From positions 1,724,501-1,788,500 of the forward strand of contig NZ_CP016353.1 in NCBI RefSeq assembly GCF_002240355.1: 64,000 nt of DNA, read 5' to 3'. Each line of letters begins with the position of its first letter. Position 1 is the stretch's first letter. The DNA comes from Prauserella marina (GTDB taxonomy: Bacteria; Actinomycetota; Actinomycetes; Mycobacteriales; Pseudonocardiaceae). Shown here in pieces: positions 56,596-64,000 of the stretch. The notes under the pieces are model-generated. The model saw nothing but the letters and a program-made list of their open reading frames with translations, had not been told where the DNA came from and searched no databases. A program made the translations under genes and the position numbers.

Positions 56596-57988
56596 ACACT
56601 TCGACGTTGTGGTGCTGGGTGCCGGACCCGGCGGGTACACCGCCGCCGTTCGCGCGGCTCAGCTCGGCTACGACACCGCGGTCATCGAGGAACGTTACTG
56701 GGGCGGGGTGTGCCTCAACGTCGGATGCATTCCGTCGAAGGCGTTGCTGCGCAACGCCGAACTGGCACACCTGTTCACCACCGAGCAGCGGACGTTCGGC
56801 ATTCAGGTCGACGGTCAGGTCAGTTTCGACTACCTGGCCGCGTATCAGCGCAGTCGCAAGGTCGCCGACGGGCGCGTCAAGGGCGTGCACTACCTGATGA
56901 AGAAGAACGCGATCACCGAGATCGACGGTCGCGGAACCTTCACGAGCGACAAGGCCATCGAGGTCCGGCGTGCCGACGGGACGACCGACACGGTCACCTT
57001 CGACAGGTGCATCATCGCGACGGGCGCGAGCGCGAAGCTGTTGCCGGGAACGTCGGTCAGTGATCGCGTGGTGACCTACGAGGAGCAGATCCTCGCCTCG
57101 GAACTGCCGGACAGCATCGTCATCGCCGGTGCGGGCGCGATCGGTGTCGAGTTCGCCTACGTGCTGCACAACTACGGCGTGAAGGTGACGATCGTCGAGT
57201 TTCTGGACCGGATGGTGCCGCTTGAGGACGAGGAGGTGTCGGCGGAACTGGCGCGCCGGTACCGGAGGCTTGGCATCGACGTGCTCACCTCGACCAGGGT
57301 CGAGTCCATTGAGGACGATGGCAGTCGGGTGAAGGTCACCGTGAGCAAGGACGGTGAGCGACAGGTCATCGAAGCGGGCAAGGTGCTACAGGCCATGGGC
57401 TTTCAGCCCAATGTGGACGGATACGGGCTTGAGAACGCCGGTGTGGCGCTCACCGAGCGGGGCGCGATCGCCATCGACGGCAGGTGCAGGACGAACGTGC
57501 CGCACATCTTCGCGATCGGTGACGTCACGGCGAAACTGATGCTGGCGCATGCGGCGGAATCCATGGGCATCATCGCGGCGGAGACCATCGGCGACGTGGA
57601 GACGATGGAACTCGACTACCGCATGATCCCGAGGGCGACCTATTGCCAGCCGCAGATCGCCAGCTTCGGGCTGACCGAGCAGCAGGCGCGCGACGAGGGG
57701 TACGACGTCAAGGTGGCGAAGTTCCCGTTCAGCGCCAACGGAAAGGCGCACGGCCTCGCCGACACGGTGGGTTTCGTGAAGATCATCAGTGACGACAAGT
57801 ACGGCGAGTTGCTGGGGGCGCACCTGATCGGCCCCGAGGTGACGGAATTGTTGCCGGAGCTGACCCTCGCGCAGCAGTGGGACCTGACGGTGCACGAGGT
57901 GGCCAGGAACGTGCACGCGCACCCGACCCTCGGTGAAGCCGTGAAGGAAGCCATCCACGGCCTCTCCGGTCACATGATCAACATGTAA
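56588..57988 (+). CDS. lpdA: dihydrolipoamide dehydrogenase
   Basis: A 466-aa FAD pyridine-nucleotide disulfide oxidoreductase. FAD motif [18 protein letters not shown]; redox disulfide Cys42-x4-Cys47 in [18 protein letters not shown] motif [16 protein letters not shown]-terminal HAHPTLGEA with the catalytic His. It serves pyruvate and 2-oxoglutarate dehydrogenase complexes; no E1 or E2 gene is in the window. Confidence 0.97.
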   Translation: MSEHFDVVVLGAGPGGYTAAVRAAQLGYDTAVIEERYWGGVCLNVGCIPSKALLRNAELAHLFTTEQRTFGIQVDGQVSFDYLAAYQRSRKVADGRVKGVHYLMKKNAITEIDGRGTFTSDKAIEVRRADGTTDTVTFDRCIIATGASAKLLPGTSVSDRVVTYEEQILASELPDSIVIAGAGAIGVEFAYVLHNYGVKVTIVEFLDRMVPLEDEEVSAELARRYRRLGIDVLTSTRVESIEDDGSRVKVTVSKDGERQVIEAGKVLQAMGFQPNVDGYGLENAGVALTERGAIAIDGRCRTNVPHIFAIGDVTAKLMLAHAAESMGIIAAETIGDVETMELDYRMIPRATYCQPQIASFGLTEQQARDEGYDVKVAKFPFSANGKAHGLADTVGFVKIISDDKYGELLGAHLIGPEVTELLPELTLAQQWDLTVHEVARNVHAHPTLGEAVKEAIHGLSGHMINM

Positions 57989-58021
57989 GCCCGTGCCCCC
58001 TGCGGCCTTGGTCCCGGCCCT

Positions 58022-58065
58022 GGGCGCGGGCGTGGGCGCGGGCGTGGGCCGGGCTCGGGCGTGGG
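58022..58065 (+). repeat. regular GGG tracts, possible G-quadruplex
   Basis: GGG at 58022, 58028, 58034, 58040 and 58046, exactly 6 bp apart with 3-nt loops, then further GGG tracts at 58051, 58057 and 58063. It lies 33 bp after the lpdA stop on the coding strand, so it would be G-rich in the transcript. Confidence 0.6.
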
Positions 58066-58116
58066 CTGGAGCCGGGCTCGGGCCGGGTGGGGCCCGGGTG
58101 GCCCATGTGCGGGTCC

Positions 58117-58263
58117 GCCCGCGAGTCCCGCATTCGCGTGCGCGAGTGCCGCGCTCGTCCCGTCGAGATCTGCATCCAGGCTGCCGAGAACCGCACCCAG
58201 GCCGCCGAGATCTGCATTCGGGTCGCCGAGTTCTGCATTCAGGGCGTCGAGTTCTGCGTTCGG
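58117..58263 (+). repeat. array of seven degenerate 21-bp repeats
   Basis: Units start at 58117, 58138, 58159, 58180, 58201, 58222 and 58243. Each carries GAG at the same place (for example GCCGAGATCTGCATTCGG). Read in phase they give heptads like AAEICIR. Same orientation as the arrays after qcrB and hisB. Confidence 0.8.
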
Positions 58264-58533
58264 GTAGCCAGCGAGATCGCGAACTTCCATCAGGTCCCGC
58301 GAGACCTGCGCTCGGAGCAGCGAGAGTCCCATTCGGTACCGGCTGACCGGAGGAGGTCGCGGGGTGCGAGATGCGGGCCGGTCACCGAAGGTCTGGACGC
58401 CCGTGTGGTTGCCAGGTGCCGGTTCGAACCCTCGTACTCGGCCGCCAGCTTCGCCCGCCCAGCCGCCAGCTTCGCCCCCAGCCGCGAGCCGGACTAGCCG
58501 CGAGCCTCGGCAGTTCCAGGCGCGGCGGATCTG

Positions 58534-58764
58534 CCCGAGCGCGGATCTCGGCGACCCGAGCGCTGGTCTCGCTGACCCGAGTGCAGAACTCGGCGGCCTG
58601 GGCGCGGATCTCGCCGGCCTGAGCGCAGAACTCAGCGACCTGGGTGCGGAACCGGCGCCCCGAACGCGGATATCAGCGCCTCGAACGCGGATCTCGCCGA
58701 CCCGGGTGCGGATCTCGACGGCCTGGGTGCGGATCTCGGCCGCACGGCCGGGGGACTCGCGGCA
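58534..58764 (-). repeat. array of eleven degenerate 21-bp repeats, inverted orientation
   Basis: Units of exactly 21 bp run from 58534 to 58764; their plus-strand form is like CTGGGTGCGGATCTCGGC, the reverse complement of the repeat in the other arrays. The best matches lie at 58681-58743; older units are more diverged. It faces the array at 58117-58263 across 270 bp. Confidence 0.8.
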
Positions 58765-58839
58765 CGCGTCGGCTTCCCACGCGTCGGCTCCCACCCGTGG
58801 CGGCTCCCACCCGCGGCAGCTCCGGCTCGTCGTCGCAGG

Positions 58840-59223
58840 CTACTGACTGGCGATTTGGATCAGGTTGCCGCAGGTGTCGTCGAACACCGCTGTCGTCACG
58901 CCACCCATGGTGAGCGGCGCCTGGGTGAAAATGACCCCCAGTTCGCGCAGCCGCTCGTGCTCCTTCTCCACGTCGTCGACGGCGAAACTCGTCAATGGCA
59001 CGCCGTCGGCGACCAGCGCCTCCTTGAACGGCTTCGTGGCGGGGTGACCGTCGGGCTCCAGCAACAACTCGGTGCCCTCCGGATCCTCTGGTGACACCAC
59101 GGTGAGCCACCGCGCCTCGCCGAGCGGGATCTCGGTCTTCTTCACGAAACCGAGGACGCCGGTGTAGAACCTCAGCGCTTTGTCCTGGTCGTCGACGTAC
59201 ACGCTGCTCAGGTTGATTCTCAT
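58840..59223 (-). CDS. VOC-family (glyoxalase-like) protein
   Basis: A 127-aa single VOC domain. ATG at 59223 (MRINLSSVYV) overlaps the ArsR stop as ATGA. Two beta-alpha-beta repeats are visible (DDQDKALRFYTGVLGF and LTSFAVDDVEKEHERLRELGV), ending FDDTCGNLIQIAS. Function unspecified: isomerase, dioxygenase or resistance protein. It is controlled together with the ArsR gene. Confidence 0.9.
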   Translation of the reverse strand: MRINLSSVYVDDQDKALRFYTGVLGFVKKTEIPLGEARWLTVVSPEDPEGTELLLEPDGHPATKPFKEALVADGVPLTSFAVDDVEKEHERLRELGVIFTQAPLTMGGVTTAVFDDTCGNLIQIASQ

Positions 59224-59504
59224 GGGTGCTGCTCCGGTTCGGTGAGCCAACGCCGCGCGATCGATTCGAGCGGCGCCGTGTTGAGGTGGTGGAACTTGTA
59301 TCGCCCTTGTCGCCGTGATTCGACGAGCCCCGCCGCCTCAAGTACATCGAAGTGCTGCGAGATCGCCTGCCTGCTTGAACCGAGCTGATACTTGGACGCC
59401 AGCCGTCCGCACATCTCGAACAGCGTCTGCCCGTCCCGTTCCTTCAGTTCGTCGAGGATCTTCCGGCGGGTGGGGTCGGCCAGTGCTTTGAAAACGTCTC
59501 CCAC
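59220..59504 (-). CDS. ArsR-family regulator, VOC operon
   Basis: A 94-aa winged helix (FKALADPTRRKILDELKERDG, SRQAISQHFDVLEAAGLV). No metal-binding CxC is present, so it is probably a non-metal ArsR of the kind paired with VOC or SRPBCC genes. GTG at 59504 is chosen because it lies 7 nt after a good -10, giving a leaderless mRNA; the TTG at 59522 lies inside the operator. Confidence 0.88.
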   Translation of the reverse strand: MGDVFKALADPTRRKILDELKERDGQTLFEMCGRLASKYQLGSSRQAISQHFDVLEAAGLVESRRQGRYKFHHLNTAPLESIARRWLTEPEQHP

Positions 59505-59511
59505 TTCGCCG

Positions 59512-59541
59512 ATATTAGGCAAGTGACAACTTGCCTGTCAA
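59512..59541 (-). promoter_or_regulatory. ArsR promoter with operator filling the spacer
   Basis: On the minus strand TTGACA (59541-59536), 18 bp, TAATAT (59517-59512). The palindrome AGGCAAGT-N4-ACTTGCCT (59517-59536) occupies precisely the spacer. Seven nt later is the GTG start, so transcription and translation start together. Confidence 0.85.
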
Positions 59542-59804
59542 TGACGTCGCCCGCGGGAGTTCCACAGTGGCCGGTGCGGGCGCGTTGCGGTTGCCCGACA
59601 AAACCCGGCAGCGACTTCTGTACGGAAGTGAGTGTCGTTGCGCCGCACGAGGGCACGGCCAATGCGCGGAATGGCCGTAGCGGTAAAGCCTACTCATGGG
59701 TAATGCTGGTCTTTGCGTGCGGCGGGCCGCCATGGTGGAAGCGAAGCGATCGCGTGCCACCCGGTCGAAAAGCCCCTGCCGGCGACGAGAACTAGGGGAA
59801 TGCG

Positions 59805-61064
59805 ATGCGGCGTTCACAACGGAAGACCGGCGCGCGGCGCGCCAACGCGAGAACGAGAAGCGTCGCCGCGCTGGCGGCGGCTTCGCTGGCTCTGGTCCCA
59901 TTCGTCGGAGGCGGTGCCGTGTCGGTGCCGATGCTGGTGGCCGAAGACGGCGGTGGTCCGCTCGGCGCCACCGGGGCCCTGCCTGAACAGTTCACCCTGA
60001 GCCCGGAGGTACTTGCCGAGGCAGGTGACCCGTTGTCGTTGGCACGGCAGGGAATCCCGGCCGGAGTTCCGATCGACGGGCTCAGCGCGGGCGGCGGCAC
60101 GTCGTACCCGCGAGGGAATTCCGCCGGTATCCCCGCCGCGGTGCTGGCCGCCTATTACAAGGCGGAGCGGACGCTGGCCTGGCTTTCCCCTGGCTGCCGC
60201 ATCGACTGGAGTCTGCTCGCCGGGGTCGGCAAGGTCGAGTCGGGGCACGCGAACGGCGGCAGGATCGACGCGGCAGGGAAAACTCTGTCGCCCATTCTCG
60301 GACCACAGCTCAACGGAGCGGGGGCGTTTGCCGCGATCGGTGACACCGACGGTGGCGCGCTCGACGGTGACGCCGCGTGGGACAGGGCCGTCGGCCCGAT
60401 GCAGTTCATTCCCTCGACCTGGCGGGCCTATGCCGCCGACGGCAACGGCGACGGGGTCGCCGATCCGCACAACGTCTTCGATGCCACGGTGGCCGCCGGT
60501 AAGTACCTGTGCGCGGGCGGCGGAGACCTGAGCGATCCGGCTCAGCGCGCGAGGGCGGTGTTCCGTTACAACCATTCGGACAGTTACGTGCGCACCGTGC
60601 TGTCGTGGGCGGCGCTGTATTCGCGGGGAGCCGTGCCAACGGAGGGAATGAGCGGCCCTGTTCTCGCTTCCGGGGTCACGGTACCGGGATTCGACGCGCC
60701 GTCGGGCGCGGCTGGCGGACCTGGCGGCAAGAAGGGCACCCCCGCGCCGAAGCCGCCGAAGGTGTCGCCGGGTCAGCCGCCAACGTCGGGGCCACCGCCC
60801 ACGACGACACCGCCACCCAGCGGCGATCCGGGCACGCCGACGACTCCGCCGCCGACGACCCCGCCGCCCACCACGCCACCTCCGACGACGCAGCCGGAGG
60901 AGCCGACGACACCGCCGACGGATCCGCCGCCGGGCTGCGAGCCGGAGGAGCCTTCGCCGGAGGACCCGTCGACCGAGCCTGCCGAGCCACCTGCCGAGCC
61001 GTCGGAGGGACAGTCCGAGGACCCCACATCGACGGAGCCGCCCCCGGAAACCTGTACCCCGTGA
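59805..61064 (+). CDS. secreted lytic transglycosylase with proline/threonine-rich tail
   Basis: A 419-aa exported protein. Signal peptide about residues 20-45. Residues about 105-275 are an SLT/MltB-like lytic transglycosylase domain: Glu in GVGKVESGHANGG, VGPMQFIPSTWRAYAADGNGDG and AVFRYNHSDSYVRTVL. From about residue 300 the chain is Pro/Thr/Glu-rich, with PTTPPPTT-type repeats and two late cysteines, suggesting a wall-spanning stalk. It cleaves peptidoglycan glycan strands. The 280-bp upstream gap has one hairpin (ACGGCCA/TGGCCGT, 59655-59678) and no gene. Confidence 0.93.
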   Translation: MRRSQRKTGARRANARTRSVAALAAASLALVPFVGGGAVSVPMLVAEDGGGPLGATGALPEQFTLSPEVLAEAGDPLSLARQGIPAGVPIDGLSAGGGTSYPRGNSAGIPAAVLAAYYKAERTLAWLSPGCRIDWSLLAGVGKVESGHANGGRIDAAGKTLSPILGPQLNGAGAFAAIGDTDGGALDGDAAWDRAVGPMQFIPSTWRAYAADGNGDGVADPHNVFDATVAAGKYLCAGGGDLSDPAQRARAVFRYNHSDSYVRTVLSWAALYSRGAVPTEGMSGPVLASGVTVPGFDAPSGAAGGPGGKKGTPAPKPPKVSPGQPPTSGPPPTTTPPPSGDPGTPTTPPPTTPPPTTPPPTTQPEEPTTPPTDPPPGCEPEEPSPEDPSTEPAEPPAEPSEGQSEDPTSTEPPPETCTP

Positions 61065-61122
61065 GAAACGTGGGTTGACCGGCTCGGCGGCGCGAGCTGC
61101 CCGTTCGGCCCCGAACCGGACA

Positions 61123-61173
61123 TGAGCGAGGGAGCTTTGCTATCGCCAGACGGCAGCAAAGCTCCCTCGCTCA
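61123..61173. repeat. dispersed long hairpin, copy 2
   Basis: Perfect 19-bp arms (61123-61141 and 61155-61173) with a 13-nt loop. The right arm contains AGCAAAGCTCCCTCGCT, identical to copy 1 at 41211-41227. It lies between converging genes, so it probably terminates both. Confidence 0.75.
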
Positions 61174-61248
61174 CACAAAGGCGGGTGAAAAACGTGGAAC
61201 CGGGTTGACGGGCGCCAAACGGTCCAGTGTCACCAGGTGCCGGGACGT

Positions 61249-61755
61249 TCAGGCGGCTTGCCGCTGATACTCCGCCGCCACCGTCTCGTAGTCGTCCCAC
61301 ACGTCGTCGAAAGGGGCGCCGTCGGCGAACCTGCCGAGCGTGTCGAGGATGAAGTGCCAGCCGACCGCGAAATCGGCCGAAGGGGCGCGCTCGACCTCGC
61401 TGTGCGTCAGCGACAGCAAGGTACCCGCTTCGTGCGGTTCGACGGTCCAGTGCACCGTAGAGGCCGGAACGCCCTCCCACAGCCAGGTGTGTTCGAGCAG
61501 CCCCCGTTCGCCGGGGACCTCGACCTTGGTCACCACCCCTTCGGCGGCGCCTTCCTCGCCGAAGTCGTAGCGCACTCGCGTGCCGACCTCGGGTTCGAGT
61601 ACGCAGCCAGGCAGCCAGGTCTGGCGCTTGTCCTCGTCGGTCAGCGCGAGCCACACCTTGCCTACCGGATGGCGAAGGACGCGCTCGAAATGGATGCGGA
61701 ACGCGCCGGTCTCACTGATACCGAGCGTGCCGAAATGGTGGGCGGTGGTACTCAT
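61249..61755 (-). CDS. SRPBCC/AHSA1-like protein
   Basis: A 168-aa START-fold protein (FRIHFERVLRHPVGKVWLALTDEDKRQTWL, TVHWTVEPHEAGTLLSLTH). AHSA1-type proteins paired with ArsR genes are common in actinobacteria; the bound ligand is unknown. Its ATG overlaps the upstream ArsR stop. Confidence 0.9.
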   Translation of the reverse strand: MSTTAHHFGTLGISETGAFRIHFERVLRHPVGKVWLALTDEDKRQTWLPGCVLEPEVGTRVRYDFGEEGAAEGVVTKVEVPGERGLLEHTWLWEGVPASTVHWTVEPHEAGTLLSLTHSEVERAPSADFAVGWHFILDTLGRFADGAPFDDVWDDYETVAAEYQRQAA

Positions 61756-62075
61756 TCTTCCTCCGAATCAAGTGCCTTCTCCAGCGCGTCCAGGCTGCCG
61801 CTCCAGCGGCGGCGCTGCGCTTCGAGCCAGTTGCCGGCCTTGTCGAGCGAGGCGGGGTCGAGCGTGTAGATCTGCCGGGTTCCCTCTCTGTGCACGGTCA
61901 CGATCCCGGATTCGGCGAGCACCCTCAGATGCTGTGAAACAGCGGGCCTGCTGATCGGGAAATGTGCCGCGATCGCACCGGAGTTGAGGCTGCCCGCCGA
62001 CAGCACTTCCACGATGCGCCGCCGGGTCGGGTCGCCGAGTGCGTCCATGACGTCCACGCCCAGAGCGTAAGTCAT
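61752..62075 (-). CDS. ArsR-family regulator, SRPBCC operon
   Basis: A 107-aa winged-helix regulator (MDALGDPTRRRIVEVLSAGS, SRPAVSQHLRVLAESGIVTVHREG), without metal-binding cysteines. ATG at 62075 is 3 nt downstream of a palindrome, so the mRNA may be leaderless; ATG 62048 is an alternative start. Co-transcribed with the SRPBCC gene. Confidence 0.9.
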   Translation of the reverse strand: MTYALGVDVMDALGDPTRRRIVEVLSAGSLNSGAIAAHFPISRPAVSQHLRVLAESGIVTVHREGTRQIYTLDPASLDKAGNWLEAQRRRWSGSLDALEKALDSEEE

Positions 62076-62087
62076 TCCTTACGTAAG
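62067..62087. promoter_or_regulatory. ArsR operator, SRPBCC operon
   Basis: Perfect palindrome CTTACGTAAG at 62078-62087 and an overlapping GTAAG-N6-CTTAC at 62067-62082, directly before the ArsR start codon. Confidence 0.6.
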
Positions 62088-62227
62088 CGAAAGCTTAAAG
62101 AAGCACGCCAGCGACCTCGGGGGCCGGTGATTCGCGAGTGGTGACAGACTGAACGACGGGCGCTACTACTCCATTTGCGCCGCTCAGGGCCTTGCTACTA
62201 CGTAGCGTAATTTTTTACTCGCGGGAA

Positions 62228-62284
62228 ACTTCATCTTGACGGGTGTCATGCGTCACTCTACTTTTGCATGTCACAGGATGAAGT
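62228..62284 (+). promoter_or_regulatory. promoter of the sugar ABC operon inside a long imperfect palindrome
   Basis: TTGACG (62236-62241), 17 bp, TACTTT (62259-62264) fits a sigma-70 promoter. It is bracketed by ACTTCATC (62228-62235) and its complement GATGAAGT (62277-62284), with a further weak dyad GTGTCATGC/GCATGTCAC inside. A repressor or activator site, or an RNA hairpin, is possible. Confidence 0.55.
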
Positions 62285-62293
62285 GGGGCTGAT

Positions 62294-63838
62294 GTGGATA
62301 TAAGTCTGCATGCGGCGAGCGCTGACGAGGCTGGCGGACCCCTGCTCGCGATGCGGGGAATCGTCAAGCTCTTCCCCGGCGTTCGCGCGCTCGACGGCGT
62401 CGACCTCGACGTGCGCGCCGGGGAGGTGCACTGCCTGCTCGGGCAGAACGGCGCGGGGAAATCGACGCTGATCAAGACTTTGGCCGGTGCGCACCAGCCC
62501 GACGCGGGCGACATCGTGTGGCAGGGCCGGTCCGTGTCGCTCAGCTCGCCCGTCGCCGCGCTCAAACGCGGTATCGCCACCATGTACCAGGAACTCGACC
62601 TGATCCCGACCCTTTCGGTCGCGGAGAACATCTTCCTCGGTCACGAGCACTCCCGGTTCGGCTTCACCAGGCCCGCGGCGACGCGCGCCCGCGCCGCCGC
62701 CCTGCTCGACCGGCTCGGCCACGCGGAGATCTCCGCCGACACCGAGGTCGGCAAGCTCTCGGCGGCGGGCCAGCAGCTCGTCTCGATGGCGAGAGCGCTG
62801 GCCCACGACGCGAAGCTCATCGTCGCCGACGAACCGACGGCCGCGCTCGCGAGCGACGAGGTCGACAACCTGTTCCGCATCATCGGCGAACTGACCGACG
62901 AGGGTGTCGCCGTCGTCTACATCTCCCACCGGCTCGAAGAGATCCGCCGCATCGGGCACCGCGTCACCGTCATCAAGGACGGCCGCACCGTCGCGGCGAA
63001 CCTCGACGCGGCAGGCAGTCCCACCTCCGATCTCGTCGACCTCATGGCCGGCCGCAAGGTGCAGACCGCGTTCCGCGAGGCGGGCGAGGCCAAGGTCGAG
63101 TTCGGCGACGTCGTGCTCGACGTGCAAGGGCTCGGCAGGCGCGACGAGTTCTCCGACGTCACCTTCTCGGTGAGGGCGGGGGAGATCGTCGGGCTCGCCG
63201 GGCTCGTCGGGGCAGGCCGCAGCGAGGTACTGGAAACGGTGTTCGGCGCGCGCAAGGCCGACGCGGGAACGGTGACGGTCGGCGGAAAGACGCTACGTGC
63301 GGGAAGCGTGTCCTCCGCCGTCAAGGCAGGGGTCGGGCTCGCCCCCGAGGAACGCAAGAGCCAGGGCCTGTTGCTTGACATGTCCGTGACTCACAACGTG
63401 ACGCTGGCCAGTCTCGGCGAGTACAGCACCGCGGGTTTCTCGCAGCGGGGAAGGGAGGTCCGCGACTCACGATCCACTTTGGAGCGACTTGACCTTCGTC
63501 CTGCCGACCCCCGGCGCATCGTGCGCACGCTCTCCGGTGGCAACCAGCAGAAAGCCGTCGTCGCCCGCTGGCTCGTGCACGGCTGCAAGGTGCTGTTGCT
63601 CGACGAACCGACGCGTGGCGTCGACGTCGGCGCGAGGGCGGAACTGTACCGGCTGATTCACGAACTGGCCGAAAGCGGTGTCGCCATCGTGCTCGTATCA
63701 AGCGAAATTCCCGAGGTGCTCGGTCTCTCCGACCGCGTGCTCGTGCTCAGGGACGGCAAGGTACTGGCCGACCGCCGCGCGAGCGAGCTGAGCGAGGCAG
63801 GCGTACTCGACATGGTTATGGAAGGAAGTGCGGCGTGA
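62294..63838 (+). CDS. sugar ABC importer ATP-binding protein (RbsA/MglA/XylG type)
   Basis: A 514-aa protein with two ABC domains. First domain: Walker A GQNGAGKST, signature LSAAGQQLVSMARAL (divergent) and IVADEPTAAL. Second domain: a degenerate Walker A (GLVGAGRSEVLE), signature LSGGNQQKAVVARWL and LLLDEPTRGVD. One poor and one good site is normal in this family. GTG at 62294 with GGGG upstream. It overlaps the permease start as GTGA. Substrates in the family are ribose, xylose, galactose, inositol or autoinducer-2; the one here is unknown. Confidence 0.93.
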   Translation: MDISLHAASADEAGGPLLAMRGIVKLFPGVRALDGVDLDVRAGEVHCLLGQNGAGKSTLIKTLAGAHQPDAGDIVWQGRSVSLSSPVAALKRGIATMYQELDLIPTLSVAENIFLGHEHSRFGFTRPAATRARAAALLDRLGHAEISADTEVGKLSAAGQQLVSMARALAHDAKLIVADEPTAALASDEVDNLFRIIGELTDEGVAVVYISHRLEEIRRIGHRVTVIKDGRTVAANLDAAGSPTSDLVDLMAGRKVQTAFREAGEAKVEFGDVVLDVQGLGRRDEFSDVTFSVRAGEIVGLAGLVGAGRSEVLETVFGARKADAGTVTVGGKTLRAGSVSSAVKAGVGLAPEERKSQGLLLDMSVTHNVTLASLGEYSTAGFSQRGREVRDSRSTLERLDLRPADPRRIVRTLSGGNQQKAVVARWLVHGCKVLLLDEPTRGVDVGARAELYRLIHELAESGVAIVLVSSEIPEVLGLSDRVLVLRDGKVLADRRASELSEAGVLDMVMEGSAA

Positions 63839-64000
63839 CCAAGGCTCTCGACCGGTCGCCGGTGAGCCCGGCCGAGGAGGGAGGGAAGCGCCGTTCGTTC
63901 CCCGTCGACGTGCGCTTGCTCGGCCTCGGCGGGGTGCTGCTTTTGCTGTGCCTCATCGGTTTCATCACCCAGCCCGACACGTTTTTGACGCAGGAGAACA
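63835..64000 (+). CDS. sugar ABC importer permease, N-terminal part
   Basis: The first 55 codons of a gene that runs off the window. A GTG at 63835 overlaps the ATPase stop. After a polar start (MTKALDRSPVSPAEEGGKRR) a first hydrophobic helix LLGLGGVLLLLCLIGFI follows, then TQPDTFLT, which fits RbsC-type permeases (family with FLSxxN). Confidence 0.8.
   Translation, partial: MTKALDRSPVSPAEEGGKRRSFPVDVRLLGLGGVLLLLCLIGFITQPDTFLTQEN

Larger units (their letters stand above)
57989..58839. other. 851-bp non-coding gap with repeat structures
   Basis: The longest gap of the window, between converging lpdA and the VOC gene. It holds a G-tract run (58022-58065), a 7-unit 21-bp array on the plus strand and an 11-unit array of the same repeat on the minus strand. 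Open frames that cross it are repeat translations without ribosome sites. No gene is supported. Confidence 0.6.

Noticed and set aside
58421-58431. GGTTCGAACCC, resembling a tRNA T-loop
   Set aside because: The flanking bases cannot form the 5-bp T stem on either strand, and no acceptor stem, D arm or anticodon arm is found around it.
58117-58764. Possible CRISPR array
   Set aside because: Units are contiguous 21-bp degenerate repeats without unique spacers, and there are no cas genes in the window.
59542-59804. Possible riboswitch upstream of the lytic transglycosylase
   Set aside because: Wall-hydrolase genes often carry ydaO elements, but none of the conserved ydaO motifs is present here; only one small hairpin is seen.

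Overview
The window reads as high-GC actinobacterial chromosome, most likely from the order Pseudonocardiales (Amycolatopsis/Prauserella-like). The reasons are strong codon bias to G/C in the third position, many GTG starts, several leaderless transcripts, a three-subunit actinobacterial cytochrome bcc complex (qcrCAB) with ctaC/ctaF/ctaE, a PimB-type mannosyltransferase, the biotin synthase helper BsaP, and an F420-type (deazaflavin) nitroreductase. No phage, insertion sequence, CRISPR array, rRNA or tRNA gene was found.

Layout. (1) 1-20413 is a respiratory and cell-wall block whose gene content matches, from memory, the Mycobacterium tuberculosis region asnB-ctaC-ctaF-qcrBAC-ctaE-trpD-exonuclease-NlpC/P60-pimB. 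Inserted in it are an EamA exporter, a GlxA-type regulator, a VapBC toxin-antitoxin pair, an output-less receiver protein and an NYN-domain protein. A c-di-AMP (ydaO-type) riboswitch precedes the RipA-like peptidoglycan hydrolase. (2) 20424-23531 holds a TetR-controlled pair, a HXXEE membrane protein and a P450, with a P-loop-less uridine-kinase homologue. (3) 23562-30172 is biotin synthesis (bioA, bioD, bioB, bsaP, DUF2567) interrupted by a SulP transporter fused to a beta-carbonic anhydrase. (4) 30183-36942 has MerR/MFS, a LON-domain protein, and NrtR divergent from nadABC, where a tiny duplicated ORF bridges nadB and nadC. (5) 36954-44976 has a nitrilase-like hydrolase, hisDCB plus a small membrane protein, an MMPL exporter with its TetR and four phased operators, and KptA. 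(6) 45028-54180 is a LacI-controlled accessory catabolic cluster: TIM-barrel isomerase, DUF993 protein, enolase-superfamily enzyme, LacI, an NMT1/SsuA-type ABC importer and a Gfo/Idh/MocA dehydrogenase, with matched tandem operators at two promoters. Its substrate is unknown; it is the best candidate for an undescribed pathway. (7) 54342-64000 has a threonine dehydratase, nitroreductase, acyltransferase, dihydrolipoamide dehydrogenase, two ArsR-led pairs, a lytic transglycosylase and the start of a ribose-type ABC operon.

Two kinds of non-coding structure recur in gaps between converging genes: arrays of a degenerate 21-bp repeat (11539-11664, 41094-41156, 58117-58263, 58534-58764), and a long hairpin with the shared arm AGCAAAGCTCCCTCGCT (41207-41272, 61123-61173). 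Several regulator genes show operators fitted exactly to the promoter, in two cases on what look like leaderless mRNAs.
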